From Thiomargarita sp. (GTDB lineage Bacteria; Pseudomonadota; Gammaproteobacteria; Beggiatoales; Beggiatoaceae): a DNA stretch of 42,671 nucleotides. The stretch is taken from contig DZAL01000019.1 in assembly GCA_022729575.1 (NCBI GenBank), forward strand, positions 1 through 42,671, written 5' to 3'. The position numbers and the translations under genes were made by a program. Shown piece after piece: positions 34,851 to 42,671 of this stretch (positions are counted from its first letter, which is position 1; each line of letters begins with the position of its first letter). Below the pieces are notes generated by a model. It was not told the origin of the DNA. It searched no databases and saw only the letters and a program-made list of their open reading frames with translations.

Positions 34851-35122
34851 ACTCACCTTACGCACGGTTAATTCAACCACCCCCAACCCCTCCTTGGTAA
34901 GGAGGGGAGTAAGCACTACCGGCATCGCAGGGGCTATTCCCCGCCTTACCAAGGCTACTCTATGCACACAAGTTCATGGTAAATCAGTTAAGCCATTGAT
35001 AAACCAAAGAAATAATTTTTGGCCTCGTTTTGTAATTACATTTAATTTCAACAGGTTACAAACTTATGTGCATAGAGTAGCTTACCAAGGAGGGGCTAGG
35101 GGTGGTGGTGCGTAAGATGAGT
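34851..35122. mobile_element. Miniature inverted-repeat element, ACTCACCTTACGCAC family, copy 3 (interrupted)
   Basis: Ends ACTCACCTTACGCAC and GTGCGTAAGATGAGT. Without the inner insertion and its 10-bp duplication it would be about 136 bp, the same length as the copy at 22292-22427. Confidence 0.82.
34955..35080. mobile_element. 126-bp miniature element nested in another repeat, 10-bp target duplication
   Basis: Ends CTACTCTATGCACACAAGTT and AACTTATGTGCATAGAGTAG match as inverted repeats with one mismatch in 20. CTTACCAAGG is present on both sides (34945-34954 and 35081-35090) and only once in the uninterrupted relatives. A 10-bp duplication and an inner ATCAGTTAAG are reminiscent of IS4-type elements, but no transposase is present; the family link is inference. 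Confidence 0.85.
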
Positions 35123-35189
35123 TAGTGATTACGGTGCCTAAAGACATTCCAACAATGAAAAATCAATCAGTCAAAAACAACAATATTAT

Positions 35190-35501
35190 ATGGCTAGTCA
35201 GAGAATACGTATTCGTCTAAAATCATTTGACCATCGCTTGATTGACCAATCAGCGCGTGAAATTGTAGAAACTGCCAGACGTACTGGCGCCCAGGTGCGA
35301 GGGCCAATACCGTTACCTACTAAAAAAGAAAAATTTACAGTGTTGATTTCGCCGCATGTAAATAAAGACGCTAGAGACCAATATGAAATTCGTACTCATA
35401 AACGCCTGTTGGACATCATTGATCCGACCGATAAGACCGTGGACTCTCTGATGAAATTAGATTTAGCCGCAGGAGTAGATGTACAAATTAGATTGAACTA
35501 G
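35190..35501 (+). CDS. rpsJ: 30S ribosomal protein S10 (NusE)
   Basis: A 103-residue S10 starting [19 protein letters not shown] and containing [20 protein letters not shown]. In E. coli it also acts as NusE in antitermination. First gene of the S10 operon; its promoter and any L4-responsive leader would have to lie in or after the repeat cluster upstream, where only about 65 nt are repeat-free. Confidence 0.98.
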   Translation: MASQRIRIRLKSFDHRLIDQSAREIVETARRTGAQVRGPIPLPTKKEKFTVLISPHVNKDARDQYEIRTHKRLLDIIDPTDKTVDSLMKLDLAAGVDVQIRLN

Positions 35502-35614
35502 AAGAATATTGAACTAGAAGAATTATGAAATCGCCAAACGCCGACAGCAGTACCAAGCTCCGCTTGGTACTCCTGGTCTGGCGGTGTGGTCAAATCTCAT
35601 TCAGGGGAAAGTCA
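35502..35614. repeat. rpsJ-rplC spacer with hairpin repeat
   Basis: Contains the compact GTACCAAGCTCCGCTTGGTAC hairpin (about 35552-35572), related to the one at 17166-17215, and a half palindrome (GGTCAAATC). The insertion keeps an open frame ahead of rplC, which could be misread as an N-terminal extension. Confidence 0.75.
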
Positions 35615-36259
35615 ATGACAATAGGTGTGGTCGCTCGTAAGTGTGGAATGACCCAAATTTTTACAAATGACGGGGTGTCGATTCCAGTCAGCGTGGTAGA
35701 AGTCACGCCTAATAAGATTTCACAAGTCAAAACGTTAGAAAAAGATGGCTATTTAGGTATTCAAGTGACTTGTGGCACTCGTCGCGTCAGTCGTGTGAAT
35801 AAACCCATGGCCGGTCATCTGGCCAAAGCTGGGGTGGAAGCCGGACGCGGATTATGGGAATTTCGGTTATCGGAAGAAGAAGCTAAACAAGTACAAGTTG
35901 GTCAAGAAATCAAATTAGATATTTTTGCCATCGGTCAAAAAATAGATGTCACCGGGGTTACCAGAGGGCGAGGCTTTGCTGGTGTTATTAAACGATATGG
36001 TTTTAGTAGTCAAGATGCTACCCATGGTAATTCATTGTCACATCGTGCCCCCGGCTCGATTGGACAAAATCAAAGTCCAGGACGTGTCTTTAAAGGCAAA
36101 CGGATGGCAGGACATCTGGGAAATGTACAACGGACGATCCAAACTTTGGAGGTCGCTGGCATCGACGCTCCTCGCAATTTGTTATTAATCAAAGGTGCTA
36201 TTCCAGGTGCGCCGGGAAGTGATGTGATTGTGCGTCCCGCGGTGAAAGTATCAAAGTAA
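35615..36259 (+). CDS. rplC: 50S ribosomal protein L3
   Basis: A 214-residue L3. The start at 35615 ([14 protein letters not shown]) with AGGGGAAA upstream fits the family; an in-frame ATG 90 nt earlier would add residues encoded by a hairpin repeat and is rejected. The [21 protein letters not shown] stretch near the peptidyl transferase centre is intact, including the glutamine-containing loop. Second gene of the S10 operon. Confidence 0.97.
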   Translation: MTIGVVARKCGMTQIFTNDGVSIPVSVVEVTPNKISQVKTLEKDGYLGIQVTCGTRRVSRVNKPMAGHLAKAGVEAGRGLWEFRLSEEEAKQVQVGQEIKLDIFAIGQKIDVTGVTRGRGFAGVIKRYGFSSQDATHGNSLSHRAPGSIGQNQSPGRVFKGKRMAGHLGNVQRTIQTLEVAGIDAPRNLLLIKGAIPGAPGSDVIVRPAVKVSK

Positions 36260-36279
36260 CCTAGATGATGATATGAGAT

Positions 36280-36900
36280 ATGGAACTGACTTTACAAACA
36301 GAGACGGGTCAACACAGTGCTGGAGTCATTGCCGTCGCTGACACGGTATTTGCTAAACCTTTCAACGAAGCCTTAATCCACCAAGCCGTGGTGGCTTATT
36401 TGGCCAAGGTGCGGGCGGGGACTCATGCCCAAAAAACTCGGGCCCAAGTTAGAGGGGGAGGCACTAAACCCTGGCGGCAAAAAGGCACCGGCCGTGCTCG
36501 AGCCGGGACGATTCGGAGCCCGTTATGGCGCACCGGTGGAAAGATTTTCGCCGCCGTGCCATCTGACTACTCTCAAAAGTTGAATAAAAAAATGTATCAG
36601 GGCGCGTTACGTTCAACCTTATCAGAATTGATAAGACAACAGCGTTTAATCGTGGTAGAGCAATTTGCTGTAGCGACCCCGAAAACTCGCCAGTTAGTAG
36701 AAAAACTGAAATCCTTTAATTTGGAACAAGTGCTGATTGTCACCGACCAGATAGACCATCATTTGCAATTAGCCGCCCGCAACCTGTATAAAGTACAAGT
36801 GGCCGAGGTTAATAATCTAAATTTGATAGACTTAGTCGGTGCTGACAAAGTATTAATGACCGTCTCGGCGGTTAAACAGATTGAGGAGAGATGGGCATGA
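36280..36900 (+). CDS. rplD: 50S ribosomal protein L4
   Basis: A 206-residue L4. The tunnel loop is intact ([31 protein letters not shown] region). In E. coli L4 represses its own operon by binding the leader RNA; whether that holds here is unknown because the leader region is rebuilt by repeats. It overlaps rplW by ATGA. Confidence 0.97.
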   Translation: MELTLQTETGQHSAGVIAVADTVFAKPFNEALIHQAVVAYLAKVRAGTHAQKTRAQVRGGGTKPWRQKGTGRARAGTIRSPLWRTGGKIFAAVPSDYSQKLNKKMYQGALRSTLSELIRQQRLIVVEQFAVATPKTRQLVEKLKSFNLEQVLIVTDQIDHHLQLAARNLYKVQVAEVNNLNLIDLVGADKVLMTVSAVKQIEERWA

Positions 36901-37190
36901 ATATAGAACGTTGGTTAAAAATCGTAATTGCGCCTATCGTTTCAGAAAAATCTACTACCGTAGCTGACCGACACCGTCAATTTATCTTCAAAGTCTTGCC
37001 AGAGGCGACTAAGCCAGAAATCAAGCAAGCCGTAGAATATTTATTTAAGGTCAAGGTTAAAAGTGTCCAGACAGTCCGGTTGAAAGGCAAAACTAAACGG
37101 TTTGGTCGTGTGATGGGAAAACGCGCCAATGTGAAAAAAGCCTACGTGGGATTAGAGGAAGGCTACGATATTATTTTTGGTGGTCAATAA
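36897..37190 (+). CDS. rplW: 50S ribosomal protein L23
   Basis: A 97-residue L23 by the ATGA start at 36897 (an ATG at 36891 gives two more residues). Motifs [20 protein letters not shown] and [18 protein letters not shown] are standard. L23 lies at the tunnel exit and docks trigger factor and SRP. A block of three palindromes separates it from rplB. Confidence 0.97.
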   Translation: MNIERWLKIVIAPIVSEKSTTVADRHRQFIFKVLPEATKPEIKQAVEYLFKVKVKSVQTVRLKGKTKRFGRVMGKRANVKKAYVGLEEGYDIIFGGQ

Positions 37191-37365
37191 CGTAGGTTTG
37201 ACAACTTTCAACCAGTGGTCAAATCTTTTCGTATTAATTTAGATTTAAATTTAGATTTGACAACTTTCAAAAAGTTGTCAAATCTTTTAAAATTTAGATT
37301 TGAATTTAGATTTGACAACTTTCAAAAAGTTGTCAAATCTTTTAAATCTTTTTAGGTAACAAGCT
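37191..37365. repeat. Three GATTTGACAACTTT palindromes inside the S10 operon
   Basis: Copies at about 37196-37225 (degenerate), 37254-37284 and 37309-37339, joined by short ATTTAGATTTGAATTTA stretches. They lie between rplW and rplB, which must be transcribed together, so the palindrome is unlikely to be a strong terminator. Confidence 0.9.
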
Positions 37366-38184
37366 ATGGCATTAATTAAAGCAAAACCTACCTCTCCCGC
37401 CCGGCGGTTTGTGATTAAAGTGAGTACCCCAGAATTATACAAGGGGGAAGCATACGAGCCGCTGTTGGAACAGCAAAAGAAGAAAGGTGGACGGAACAAT
37501 TGTGGACGAATCACGACCAGGCACCAAGGGGGGGGACATAAGCAACACTATCGGGTTATCGATTTTAAACGCAATAAGGATGGCATCTCTGGCAAAGTGG
37601 AACGGATTGAATATGACCCCAATCGCAGTGCAAATATCGCCTTAATTCTTTATGCCGATGGCGAACGACGGTATATTATTGCCCCCAAGGGGATTCATGC
37701 CGGTGATGCCGTGATGTCAGGTAGTCAAGCCTCAATTAAGTTAGGCAACTGTTTGCCTCTTCGTAACGTACCGGTGGGTAGTCTAGTCCATGGTGTGGAA
37801 TTGAAACCTGGTAAAGGCGCACAATTGGCTCGCAGTGCTGGGACCTCGGTACAGTTGGTCGCCCGCGAAGGCCAATATGTCACGGTGCGACTACGCTCCG
37901 GCGAAATGCGAAAAATCTTAAGTGAATGCCGGGCCACCATTGGAGAGGTCGGCAACACTGAACATAACCTAATCTCGTTAGGTAAAGCCGGAGCCAGTCG
38001 CTGGCGCGGCACTCGTCCGACCGTGCGAGGAGTGGCGATGAACCCAGTGGACCATCCACATGGTGGTGGTGAAGGACGGACTTCGGGAGGTCGTCATCCC
38101 GTTACTCCTTGGGGCTTTCCTACCAAGGGAGCCAAGACTCGCCACAATAAGCGCACTAACAATATGATAGTGACTCATAGATAA
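37366..38184 (+). CDS. rplB: 50S ribosomal protein L2
   Basis: A 272-residue L2, starting [19 protein letters not shown]. The conserved [14 protein letters not shown] loop, with the histidine at the peptidyl transferase centre, is present, and it ends [15 protein letters not shown]. The last 24 nt of the gene are part of a 72-bp direct duplication that continues downstream (38161-38304). Confidence 0.98.
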   Translation: MALIKAKPTSPARRFVIKVSTPELYKGEAYEPLLEQQKKKGGRNNCGRITTRHQGGGHKQHYRVIDFKRNKDGISGKVERIEYDPNRSANIALILYADGERRYIIAPKGIHAGDAVMSGSQASIKLGNCLPLRNVPVGSLVHGVELKPGKGAQLARSAGTSVQLVAREGQYVTVRLRSGEMRKILSECRATIGEVGNTEHNLISLGKAGASRWRGTRPTVRGVAMNPVDHPHGGGEGRTSGGRHPVTPWGFPTKGAKTRHNKRTNNMIVTHR

Positions 38185-38304
38185 AGCGTAGGGTGTGTTA
38201 GGCGTGTCGGTTTGCGCCGTAACGCACCTCACAATATGATAGTGACTCATAGATAAAGCGTAGGGTGTGTTAGGCGCGTCGGTTTGCGCCGTAACGCACC
38301 TCAT
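38161..38304 (+). repeat. 72-bp direct tandem duplication including the end of rplB
   Basis: Two units, 38161-38232 and 38233-38304, each starting AATATGATAGTGACTCATAG (the last codons of rplB) and carrying a GTAGGGTGTGTTAGGCG...CGCCGTAACGCACC inverted repeat. They differ at very few bases (GGCGTGTCGG against GGCGCGTCGG), so the event is recent. Only the first copy is used by rplB. Confidence 0.92.
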
Positions 38305-38454
38305 TTCCACCGCCAGTCGTGGGTGGATTTCGTGGCGAGAATCCACGGCAAAGAACTCCTGGAGTCGAGTTAACCTACGTCGGATTTTAATCCGGATTTT
38401 AGACTCCAATGTCAATTGCTTAACATGTTAAACCAATAACGGTCACTAAAAACT

Positions 38455-38745
38455 ATGCCACGTTCAATTAAAAAAGGGCCTTTTGTTGACCTTCATCTAT
38501 TGAAAAAAGTGGAGGATGCAGTTGCAACGAGTAGCAAACGACCAATTAAAACTTGGTCACGTCGCTCGATGATAATACCTGACATGGTAGGATTAACTAT
38601 CGCAGTGCATAACGGCAAACAACATATACCCGTCTTTGTTACTGAAAACCTGGTTGGACACAAACTCGGTGAATTTGCGATAACTCGTACCTTCCGTGGC
38701 CATTCAGGGGATAAAAAAGCGGCTGCCTCCTCTGGGAAGAAATAA
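38455..38745 (+). CDS. rpsS: 30S ribosomal protein S19
   Basis: A 96-residue S19 starting [19 protein letters not shown] with [20 protein letters not shown] and [16 protein letters not shown]. The 270-nt gap from rplB is unusually long for this operon and is explained by the duplicated repeat and an AT-rich leader. Confidence 0.98.
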   Translation: MPRSIKKGPFVDLHLLKKVEDAVATSSKRPIKTWSRRSMIIPDMVGLTIAVHNGKQHIPVFVTENLVGHKLGEFAITRTFRGHSGDKKAAASSGKK

Positions 38746-38767
38746 CCAAGCGTAATAGGGTAAAGAT

Positions 38768-39100
38768 ATGGAAGTATCTAGTGTATATAAATATGCACAT
38801 ATATCGGCACAAAAGTGTCGTCTGGTGGCAGACCAGATTCGAGGACTCGCCGTGGACCGCGCTTTAAATATTTTGGCATTTAGCCCCAAAAAAGCGGCCG
38901 GGTTAATCAAGAAAACTCTGGAATCCGCCTTAGCCAATGCCGAACATAATGAGGGTGCTGATATTGATGAATTGAAGATAGCCCGCATTATGGTGGATGA
39001 AGGTCCCACCATGAAACGGATGCACGCCCGTGCCAAGGGACGTGGAAATAGAATATGCAAGCGAACCAGTCATATTACCATCACAGTGGCAGACCGTTAG
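38768..39100 (+). CDS. rplV: 50S ribosomal protein L22
   Basis: A 110-residue L22. [19 protein letters not shown] and the long tunnel hairpin ([21 protein letters not shown]) are intact. It lies 22 nt after rpsS and 19 nt before rpsC. Confidence 0.98.
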   Translation: MEVSSVYKYAHISAQKCRLVADQIRGLAVDRALNILAFSPKKAAGLIKKTLESALANAEHNEGADIDELKIARIMVDEGPTMKRMHARAKGRGNRICKRTSHITITVADR

Positions 39101-39119
39101 TAATGGAGTTAAAACGAAT

Positions 39120-39788
39120 ATGGGACAGAAAACACACCCGATTGGGCTGCGCTTAGGAATTGTTAAAGACTGGCAATCCAAATGGTATGCCAGCAGTAAA
39201 GATTTTCCAATATACTTAAACAATGATTTAAAGGTACGGGCTTATATCAAGAAGAAACTAGCCCAAGCCTCAGTGAGTGAAGTTCGAATAGAGAGACCTG
39301 CACGGAATGCTAAAATAGTTATTTACACCGCACGGCCTGGCATCGTCATTGGCAAAAAAGGGGAAGATATTGATGCGCTACGCAAGGAAGTGTCAGAGAT
39401 GATGGGCGTACCAGTGCATATTAATGTAGAGGAAATACGCAAACCTGAACTGGATGCCTATTTAGTTGCCGTCAGTGTCGCGCAACAACTAGAACGGCGC
39501 ATCATGTTTCGGCGGGCCATGAAACGAGCCGTGAGTAATGCCATGCGGCTGGGGGCACAAGGAATCAGAATTAATGTCAGTGGACGACTCAATGGCGCAG
39601 AAATAGCCCGGATGGAATGGTATCGCGAAGGGCGAGTACCTTTGCATACTCTACGCGCCAATATAGATTATGGACTGGCAGAAGCCCGAACCACTTATGG
39701 GATGATTGGGGTGAAGGTATGGATTTTCAAAGGTGAGATACTAGGAAAGCCCATGTTGTCAGAAACTGTGGTCGCCAAGGAAAAATGA
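39120..39788 (+). CDS. rpsC: 30S ribosomal protein S3
   Basis: A 222-residue S3. [19 protein letters not shown] at 39120 is the family start; the frame extends 90 nt further upstream into rplV without reason to be used. The KH domain is present ([17 protein letters not shown]), as is [20 protein letters not shown] in the C-terminal domain. Confidence 0.97.
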   Translation: MGQKTHPIGLRLGIVKDWQSKWYASSKDFPIYLNNDLKVRAYIKKKLAQASVSEVRIERPARNAKIVIYTARPGIVIGKKGEDIDALRKEVSEMMGVPVHINVEEIRKPELDAYLVAVSVAQQLERRIMFRRAMKRAVSNAMRLGAQGIRINVSGRLNGAEIARMEWYREGRVPLHTLRANIDYGLAEARTTYGMIGVKVWIFKGEILGKPMLSETVVAKEK

Positions 39789-39849
39789 AAATACGCCGGT
39801 TTTTATGCCAAACAGCGTCAGGACCAGGATAGAGTAATGGAGAATTGCC

Positions 39850-40266
39850 ATGTTACAACCCAAACGAACTAGGTTTAAAAAGCAACAGAAAGGTAAAAAT
39901 CGTGGCTGTGCTCATCGTGGCAACAAAGTAAGCTTTGGAACTTATGGACTCAAAGCTACTGACCGCGGCCGGTTAACGGCCCGACAGATAGAGGCAGCCC
40001 GTCGCACTATCAGTCGTTCCCTTAAACGAGGAGGAAAAATTTGGATTCGAATTTTTCCAGACAAACCCATCAGTAAGAAGCCGTTAGAGGTACGTATGGG
40101 GAAAGGTAAAGGTAATGTTGAGTACTGGGTAGCTTTGGTACAGCCAGGACGAATGCTATATGAAGTGGATGGAGTCAGCGAGCAAGAAGCCCGCCAGGCT
40201 TTCCGGTTAGCTGCCGCTAAGTTATCAGTACCGACCACGGTTGTTGCACGGATGGTGATACAATGA
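39850..40266 (+). CDS. rplP: 50S ribosomal protein L16
   Basis: A 138-residue L16, starting [19 protein letters not shown]. It contains the [20 protein letters not shown] stretch; the arginine in this segment is hydroxylated in E. coli. It overlaps rpmC by ATGA. Confidence 0.98.
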   Translation: MLQPKRTRFKKQQKGKNRGCAHRGNKVSFGTYGLKATDRGRLTARQIEAARRTISRSLKRGGKIWIRIFPDKPISKKPLEVRMGKGKGNVEYWVALVQPGRMLYEVDGVSEQEARQAFRLAAAKLSVPTTVVARMVIQ

Positions 40267-40457
40267 AAGCACGCGAATTACGACAACGGAGCATGGCTGA
40301 ACTAAAGCAAGAATTGTTGGATTTGTTACGTCAACATTTTAATTTACGGATGCAACGTGCCAGTGAACAGTTGAAGCAACATAGTCAATTGAAATTGATT
40401 AAACGTGACATTGCTCGTGTTAAGACGGTATTAAATGAGAAGGCAAAGGCGGTATGA
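40263..40457 (+). CDS. rpmC: 50S ribosomal protein L29
   Basis: A 64-residue L29 ([18 protein letters not shown] ... [11 protein letters not shown]). It is coupled on both sides by short overlaps with rplP and rpsQ. Confidence 0.97.
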   Translation: MKARELRQRSMAELKQELLDLLRQHFNLRMQRASEQLKQHSQLKLIKRDIARVKTVLNEKAKAV

Positions 40458-40738
40458 TGAGTACACAGCAACTTTCGCCACCTAGTGAGGTTAAGCGAAC
40501 TCTCACTGGGCGCGTCATTAGTAGTAAAATGAATAAAACTATAACGGTGCTGATCGAGCGAACTGTCAAGCATCTTAAATACGGAAAATATATTAAACGT
40601 TCGACTAAACTCCATGCTCACGATGAAGAAAATTCTGGTAAAGAGGGCGATTTGGTGATGATTGAAGAATGTCGTCCACTGTCTAAAACCAAAGCTTGGC
40701 GTTTGCATAAGATTGTCAGTCGCGCACAAGAAGCGTAA
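40454..40738 (+). CDS. rpsQ: 30S ribosomal protein S17
   Basis: A 94-residue S17 with an N-terminus slightly longer than usual ([19 protein letters not shown]); the start may be the second ATG at 40457. The core [21 protein letters not shown] and [15 protein letters not shown] is standard. Last gene of the S10 operon. Confidence 0.97.
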   Translation: MMSTQQLSPPSEVKRTLTGRVISSKMNKTITVLIERTVKHLKYGKYIKRSTKLHAHDEENSGKEGDLVMIEECRPLSKTKAWRLHKIVSRAQEA

Positions 40739-40926
40739 AACGCTTTCTAGGCTTAGTGCTGGAACGTTAGAGCTCTATCAGAATGATTATTATTGCGCTC
40801 TCTGGTAGGGTATGGATAGTTTAGCGAGGATAACTGGAAACAGAGTCTTGCATTCTCGACGACAATATGTTATTACTGGTCATTATTTGGTGAAAGGTTA
40901 ACTTTCACGTTAGGAGTGTAAACCGA
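40739..40926. promoter_or_regulatory. Boundary between S10 and spc operons
   Basis: A 188-nt gap without the common palindrome. It contains a degenerate GAGCTCTATCAGAATGATTATTATTGCGCTCTCTGGTAGGG segment that resembles a worn copy of the GCAATAAGAATTATTGCGC repeat. TAGGAGTG precedes rplN. A separate spc promoter is possible but not clear. Confidence 0.45.
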
Positions 40927-41292
40927 ATGATACAAGTGCGAACAATGCTGGAGGCAGCCGACAATAGCGGTGCGCGGCGGGTGATGTGTATCAAGGTCTT
41001 AGGTGGGTCACGTCGCCGCTATGCGGGAGTGGGTGACATTATCAAAGTCAGTATTAAAGAAGCAATTCCTCGTGCTAAAGTAAAAAAAGGCGAGGTTCAT
41101 AACGCAGTGGTGGTTAGAACCCGCAAAGGGGTTAGACGGCAAGATGGTTCAGTGATTCGCTTTGACAGCAATGCGGCCGTCTTACTGAACAATCAAAAGC
41201 AGCCGGTGGGGACCCGTATCTTTGGACCTGTGACTCGCGAATTAAGAGCGGCGCACATGAAGATAATCTCGTTGGCACCAGAGGTGCTATAA
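40927..41292 (+). CDS. rplN: 50S ribosomal protein L14
   Basis: A 121-residue L14, one residue shorter than the common 122. [21 protein letters not shown] and [25 protein letters not shown] are standard. First gene of the spc operon. Confidence 0.98.
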   Translation: MIQVRTMLEAADNSGARRVMCIKVLGGSRRRYAGVGDIIKVSIKEAIPRAKVKKGEVHNAVVVRTRKGVRRQDGSVIRFDSNAAVLLNNQKQPVGTRIFGPVTRELRAAHMKIISLAPEVL

Positions 41293-41350
41293 CGGTTTCG
41301 GGAAGGATTTATCGACCGCGGCCGCACCTATTTATGACTAAATTGAGACT

Positions 41351-41668
41351 ATGCAAAAAATCAAAAAAGGTGATGAGGTTATCGTCATCACTGGCAAAGA
41401 CAAAAATAAGCGGGGCAAAGTGATTCGTGTCGGCAATAATGACCGGGTTTGGGTGGAAAATGTTAACCTGGTCAAGCGTCACACACGAGGTAATCCTTTA
41501 TACAACAAACCAGGAGGGATTGTTGACAAAGAAATGTCTATTCACATTTCTAACTTAGCAGCCTATAATTCCTCTATTAACAAAGCCGATAGAGTAGGCT
41601 TTAAATTTCTCGAAGACGGCACTAAAGTGCGTTACTTCAAGTCTAACGGGGAGGTTATTGACGTTTGA
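41351..41668 (+). CDS. rplX: 50S ribosomal protein L24
   Basis: A 105-residue KOW-domain protein ([21 protein letters not shown]) that initiates 50S assembly. It contains [11 protein letters not shown] and [16 protein letters not shown], as in the family. Confidence 0.97.
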   Translation: MQKIKKGDEVIVITGKDKNKRGKVIRVGNNDRVWVENVNLVKRHTRGNPLYNKPGGIVDKEMSIHISNLAAYNSSINKADRVGFKFLEDGTKVRYFKSNGEVIDV

Positions 41669-41700
41669 TGATAGTCAATAGTCAATAATGAAAAACAGTT

Positions 41701-42240
41701 ATGGCAAGATTATATTCCTACTATAAAGATACCGTAGCACCGCAATTGAAGCAACGGTTTGGTTACCAAAGTATTATGCAGGTACCAAAAATTGACAAGA
41801 TCACCTTAAATATGGGTCTGGGAGAAGCCGTTGGTGATAAGAAGATTATTGAACGGGCGGTGGCCGATATGACGGCAATTGCGGGTCAAAAACCGGTAGT
41901 GACTTTGGCGCGTAAGTCGATAGCCAATTTCAAAATTCGTGCGGATTGGCCAATCGGTTGTAAAGTGACTTTGCGGCAAAAACGCATGTATGAATTTTTA
42001 GACCGTTTGATTGGTGTAGCGATTCCGCGAATTCGAGATTTTCGTGGCCTGAGCGGCAAAGCTTTTGATGGACGCGGCAATTATAGCTTAGGCGTGCGTG
42101 AGCAAATTATCTTTCCAGAAATTGATTATGACAAGATAGATGTCATTCGCGGAATGGATATTACCATCACCACGACGGCCAGCACTGACGAAGAGGCGCG
42201 TGCTTTACTAAGTGCTTTTAGCTTTCCGTTCAGAAACTAG
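41701..42240 (+). CDS. rplE: 50S ribosomal protein L5
   Basis: A 179-residue L5 that binds 5S rRNA and contacts P-site tRNA. It starts [20 protein letters not shown] and includes [19 protein letters not shown] and [21 protein letters not shown]. Confidence 0.98.
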   Translation: MARLYSYYKDTVAPQLKQRFGYQSIMQVPKIDKITLNMGLGEAVGDKKIIERAVADMTAIAGQKPVVTLARKSIANFKIRADWPIGCKVTLRQKRMYEFLDRLIGVAIPRIRDFRGLSGKAFDGRGNYSLGVREQIIFPEIDYDKIDVIRGMDITITTTASTDEEARALLSAFSFPFRN

Positions 42241-42258
42241 AAACAGAGGAAAGTAGCA

Positions 42259-42564
42259 ATGTCACGGTTATGTATGAAAAATAAGGAAGCTAAACGGCAA
42301 GGGATAGTCAAAAAATATGCCACCAAGCGGGTAGAGTTGAAGAAAGTTATTTCGGACCTGAAACTGACTGAAGAGGAACGTGAAGTAGCGAGAATCCACT
42401 TACAAAAGTTGCCCCGCGATTCTAGTCCGTGTCGGTTGCGTAATCGATGTCAAATCACCGGTCGTTCCCGTGGCTATTATCGCAAATTTGGATTAGCTCG
42501 TAATAAATTACGAGAGTCCGCAATGCTAGGATATATTCCCGGCTTAGTGAAATCCAGTTGGTAG
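42259..42564 (+). CDS. rpsN: 30S ribosomal protein S14 (zinc-free type)
   Basis: A 101-residue S14 of the long, zinc-free C- type: it lacks the CxxC...CxxC zinc site of the short form and ends [20 protein letters not shown]...PGLVKSSW. Start [20 protein letters not shown] at 42259. rpsH would be expected next, beyond the palindromes at the window end. Confidence 0.97.
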   Translation: MSRLCMKNKEAKRQGIVKKYATKRVELKKVISDLKLTEEEREVARIHLQKLPRDSSPCRLRNRCQITGRSRGYYRKFGLARNKLRESAMLGYIPGLVKSSW

Positions 42565-42671
42565 TTTAGATTTGAACTTAGATTTGACAACTTTAAAAAA
42601 GTTGTCAAATCTGAACTTTGAACTTAGATTTGACAACTTTAAAAAAGTTGTCAAATCTGAACTTTGAACTT
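42565..42671. repeat. Two palindromes after rpsN
   Basis: Copies at 42581-42611 and 42627-42657, both with the same changed centre (CTTTAAAAAAG), joined by a TGAACTTTGAACTTA linker that begins again at the window end. Another instance of the repeat inside the ribosomal operons. Confidence 0.9.

Larger units (their letters stand above)
34803..35189. repeat. Repeat-filled gap between fusA and rpsJ where tuf is expected
   Basis: After a TTTCCTAAATCC / GGTTTAGGAAA hairpin (about 34812-34844), an ACTCACCTTACGCAC-type element runs from 34851 to 35122, interrupted by a second element at 34955-35080. No trace of tuf coding sequence can be read. Confidence 0.88.

Noticed and set aside
35525..35614. 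30-residue N-terminal extension of L3
   Set aside because: It is encoded by a hairpin repeat, while [14 protein letters not shown] at 35615 has its own AGGGGA site and matches the L3 start.
37196..37339. Palindromes as Rho-independent terminators
   Set aside because: No consistent T-run follows the stem, and strong termination between rplW and rplB would cut off most of the S10 operon.
39030..39119. 30-residue N-terminal extension of S3
   Set aside because: It overlaps the end of rplV in another frame; MGQKTHPIG at 39120 is the universal S3 start.

Overview
The window looks like a piece of a gammaproteobacterial chromosome, probably from the large sulfur-oxidising Thiotrichales (Beggiatoa/Thiomargarita/Thioploca type). 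This is an inference from a gammaproteobacterial gene order (exbB-exbD-lpxK-ycaR; rpsL-rpsG-fusA followed by S10/spc ribosomal genes), a bidirectional Hox hydrogenase, Uma2 nucleases, an OGT-like glycosyltransferase remnant, and intergenic DNA packed with short palindromic repeats. Long core operons alternate with repeat-rich accessory DNA full of broken genes.

Layout. 1-5170: coiled-coil gene tail at the edge, an Amidase_3 hydrolase between two copies of one inverted repeat, then a tight three-gene cassette (membrane protein, exported trypsin-like protease, exported CsgG/FlgO-like protein). 5174-9531: threonine synthase (-), exbB-exbD-lpxK-ycaR (+), infA (-). 9532-12244: decay zone with remnants of a Gfo/Idh/MocA oxidoreductase, an HD-domain protein and an OGT-type glycosyltransferase, plus an intact VapBC-type toxin-antitoxin pair. 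12245-22140: class III adenylate cyclase, a divergent PilB/GspE-type ATPase with a membrane HEAT-repeat protein, an ExeA/MshM-like ATPase with a SPOR-like end, and two tandemly duplicated Uma2 nucleases. 22506-25586: hoxF-hoxU-hoxY without hoxH. 25910-31205: queuosine-precursor transporter, moaA, tgt, a YajD-type HNH protein and a DUF559-like nuclease. 31526-42671: promoter, rpsL-rpsG-fusA, then rpsJ to rpsN; tuf is absent from its usual place after fusA, which is filled by a nested pair of mobile-element-like repeats.

The most distinctive feature is the repeat load. A 30-31 bp palindrome (arms GATTTGACAACTTT / AAAGTTGTCAAATC) occurs about 25 times, including inside the S10 operon and overlapping the stop codon of the cyclase gene. 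At least seven other inverted-repeat families are present. Three events can be read in detail: a 102-bp element inserted at TA whose empty site survives in a second copy of the locus; a 126-bp element nested in another repeat with a 10-bp target duplication; and a 321-bp perfect direct repeat flanking the PilB-like/HEAT genes. Three genes (cyclase, hoxY, rplB) have had their 3' ends copied again just downstream together with an adjacent palindrome or repeat, which suggests a recurrent mechanism.

Functional links: ExbB/ExbD energise outer-membrane transport; LpxK makes lipid A; HoxFUY is the diaphorase plus small hydrogenase subunit of an NAD-linked hydrogenase; YhhQ and Tgt both serve queuosine modification of tRNA; the ribosomal genes form the usual translation superoperon. 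No tRNA, rRNA or CRISPR array was recognised. All assignments come from reading the sequence; no database search was run.
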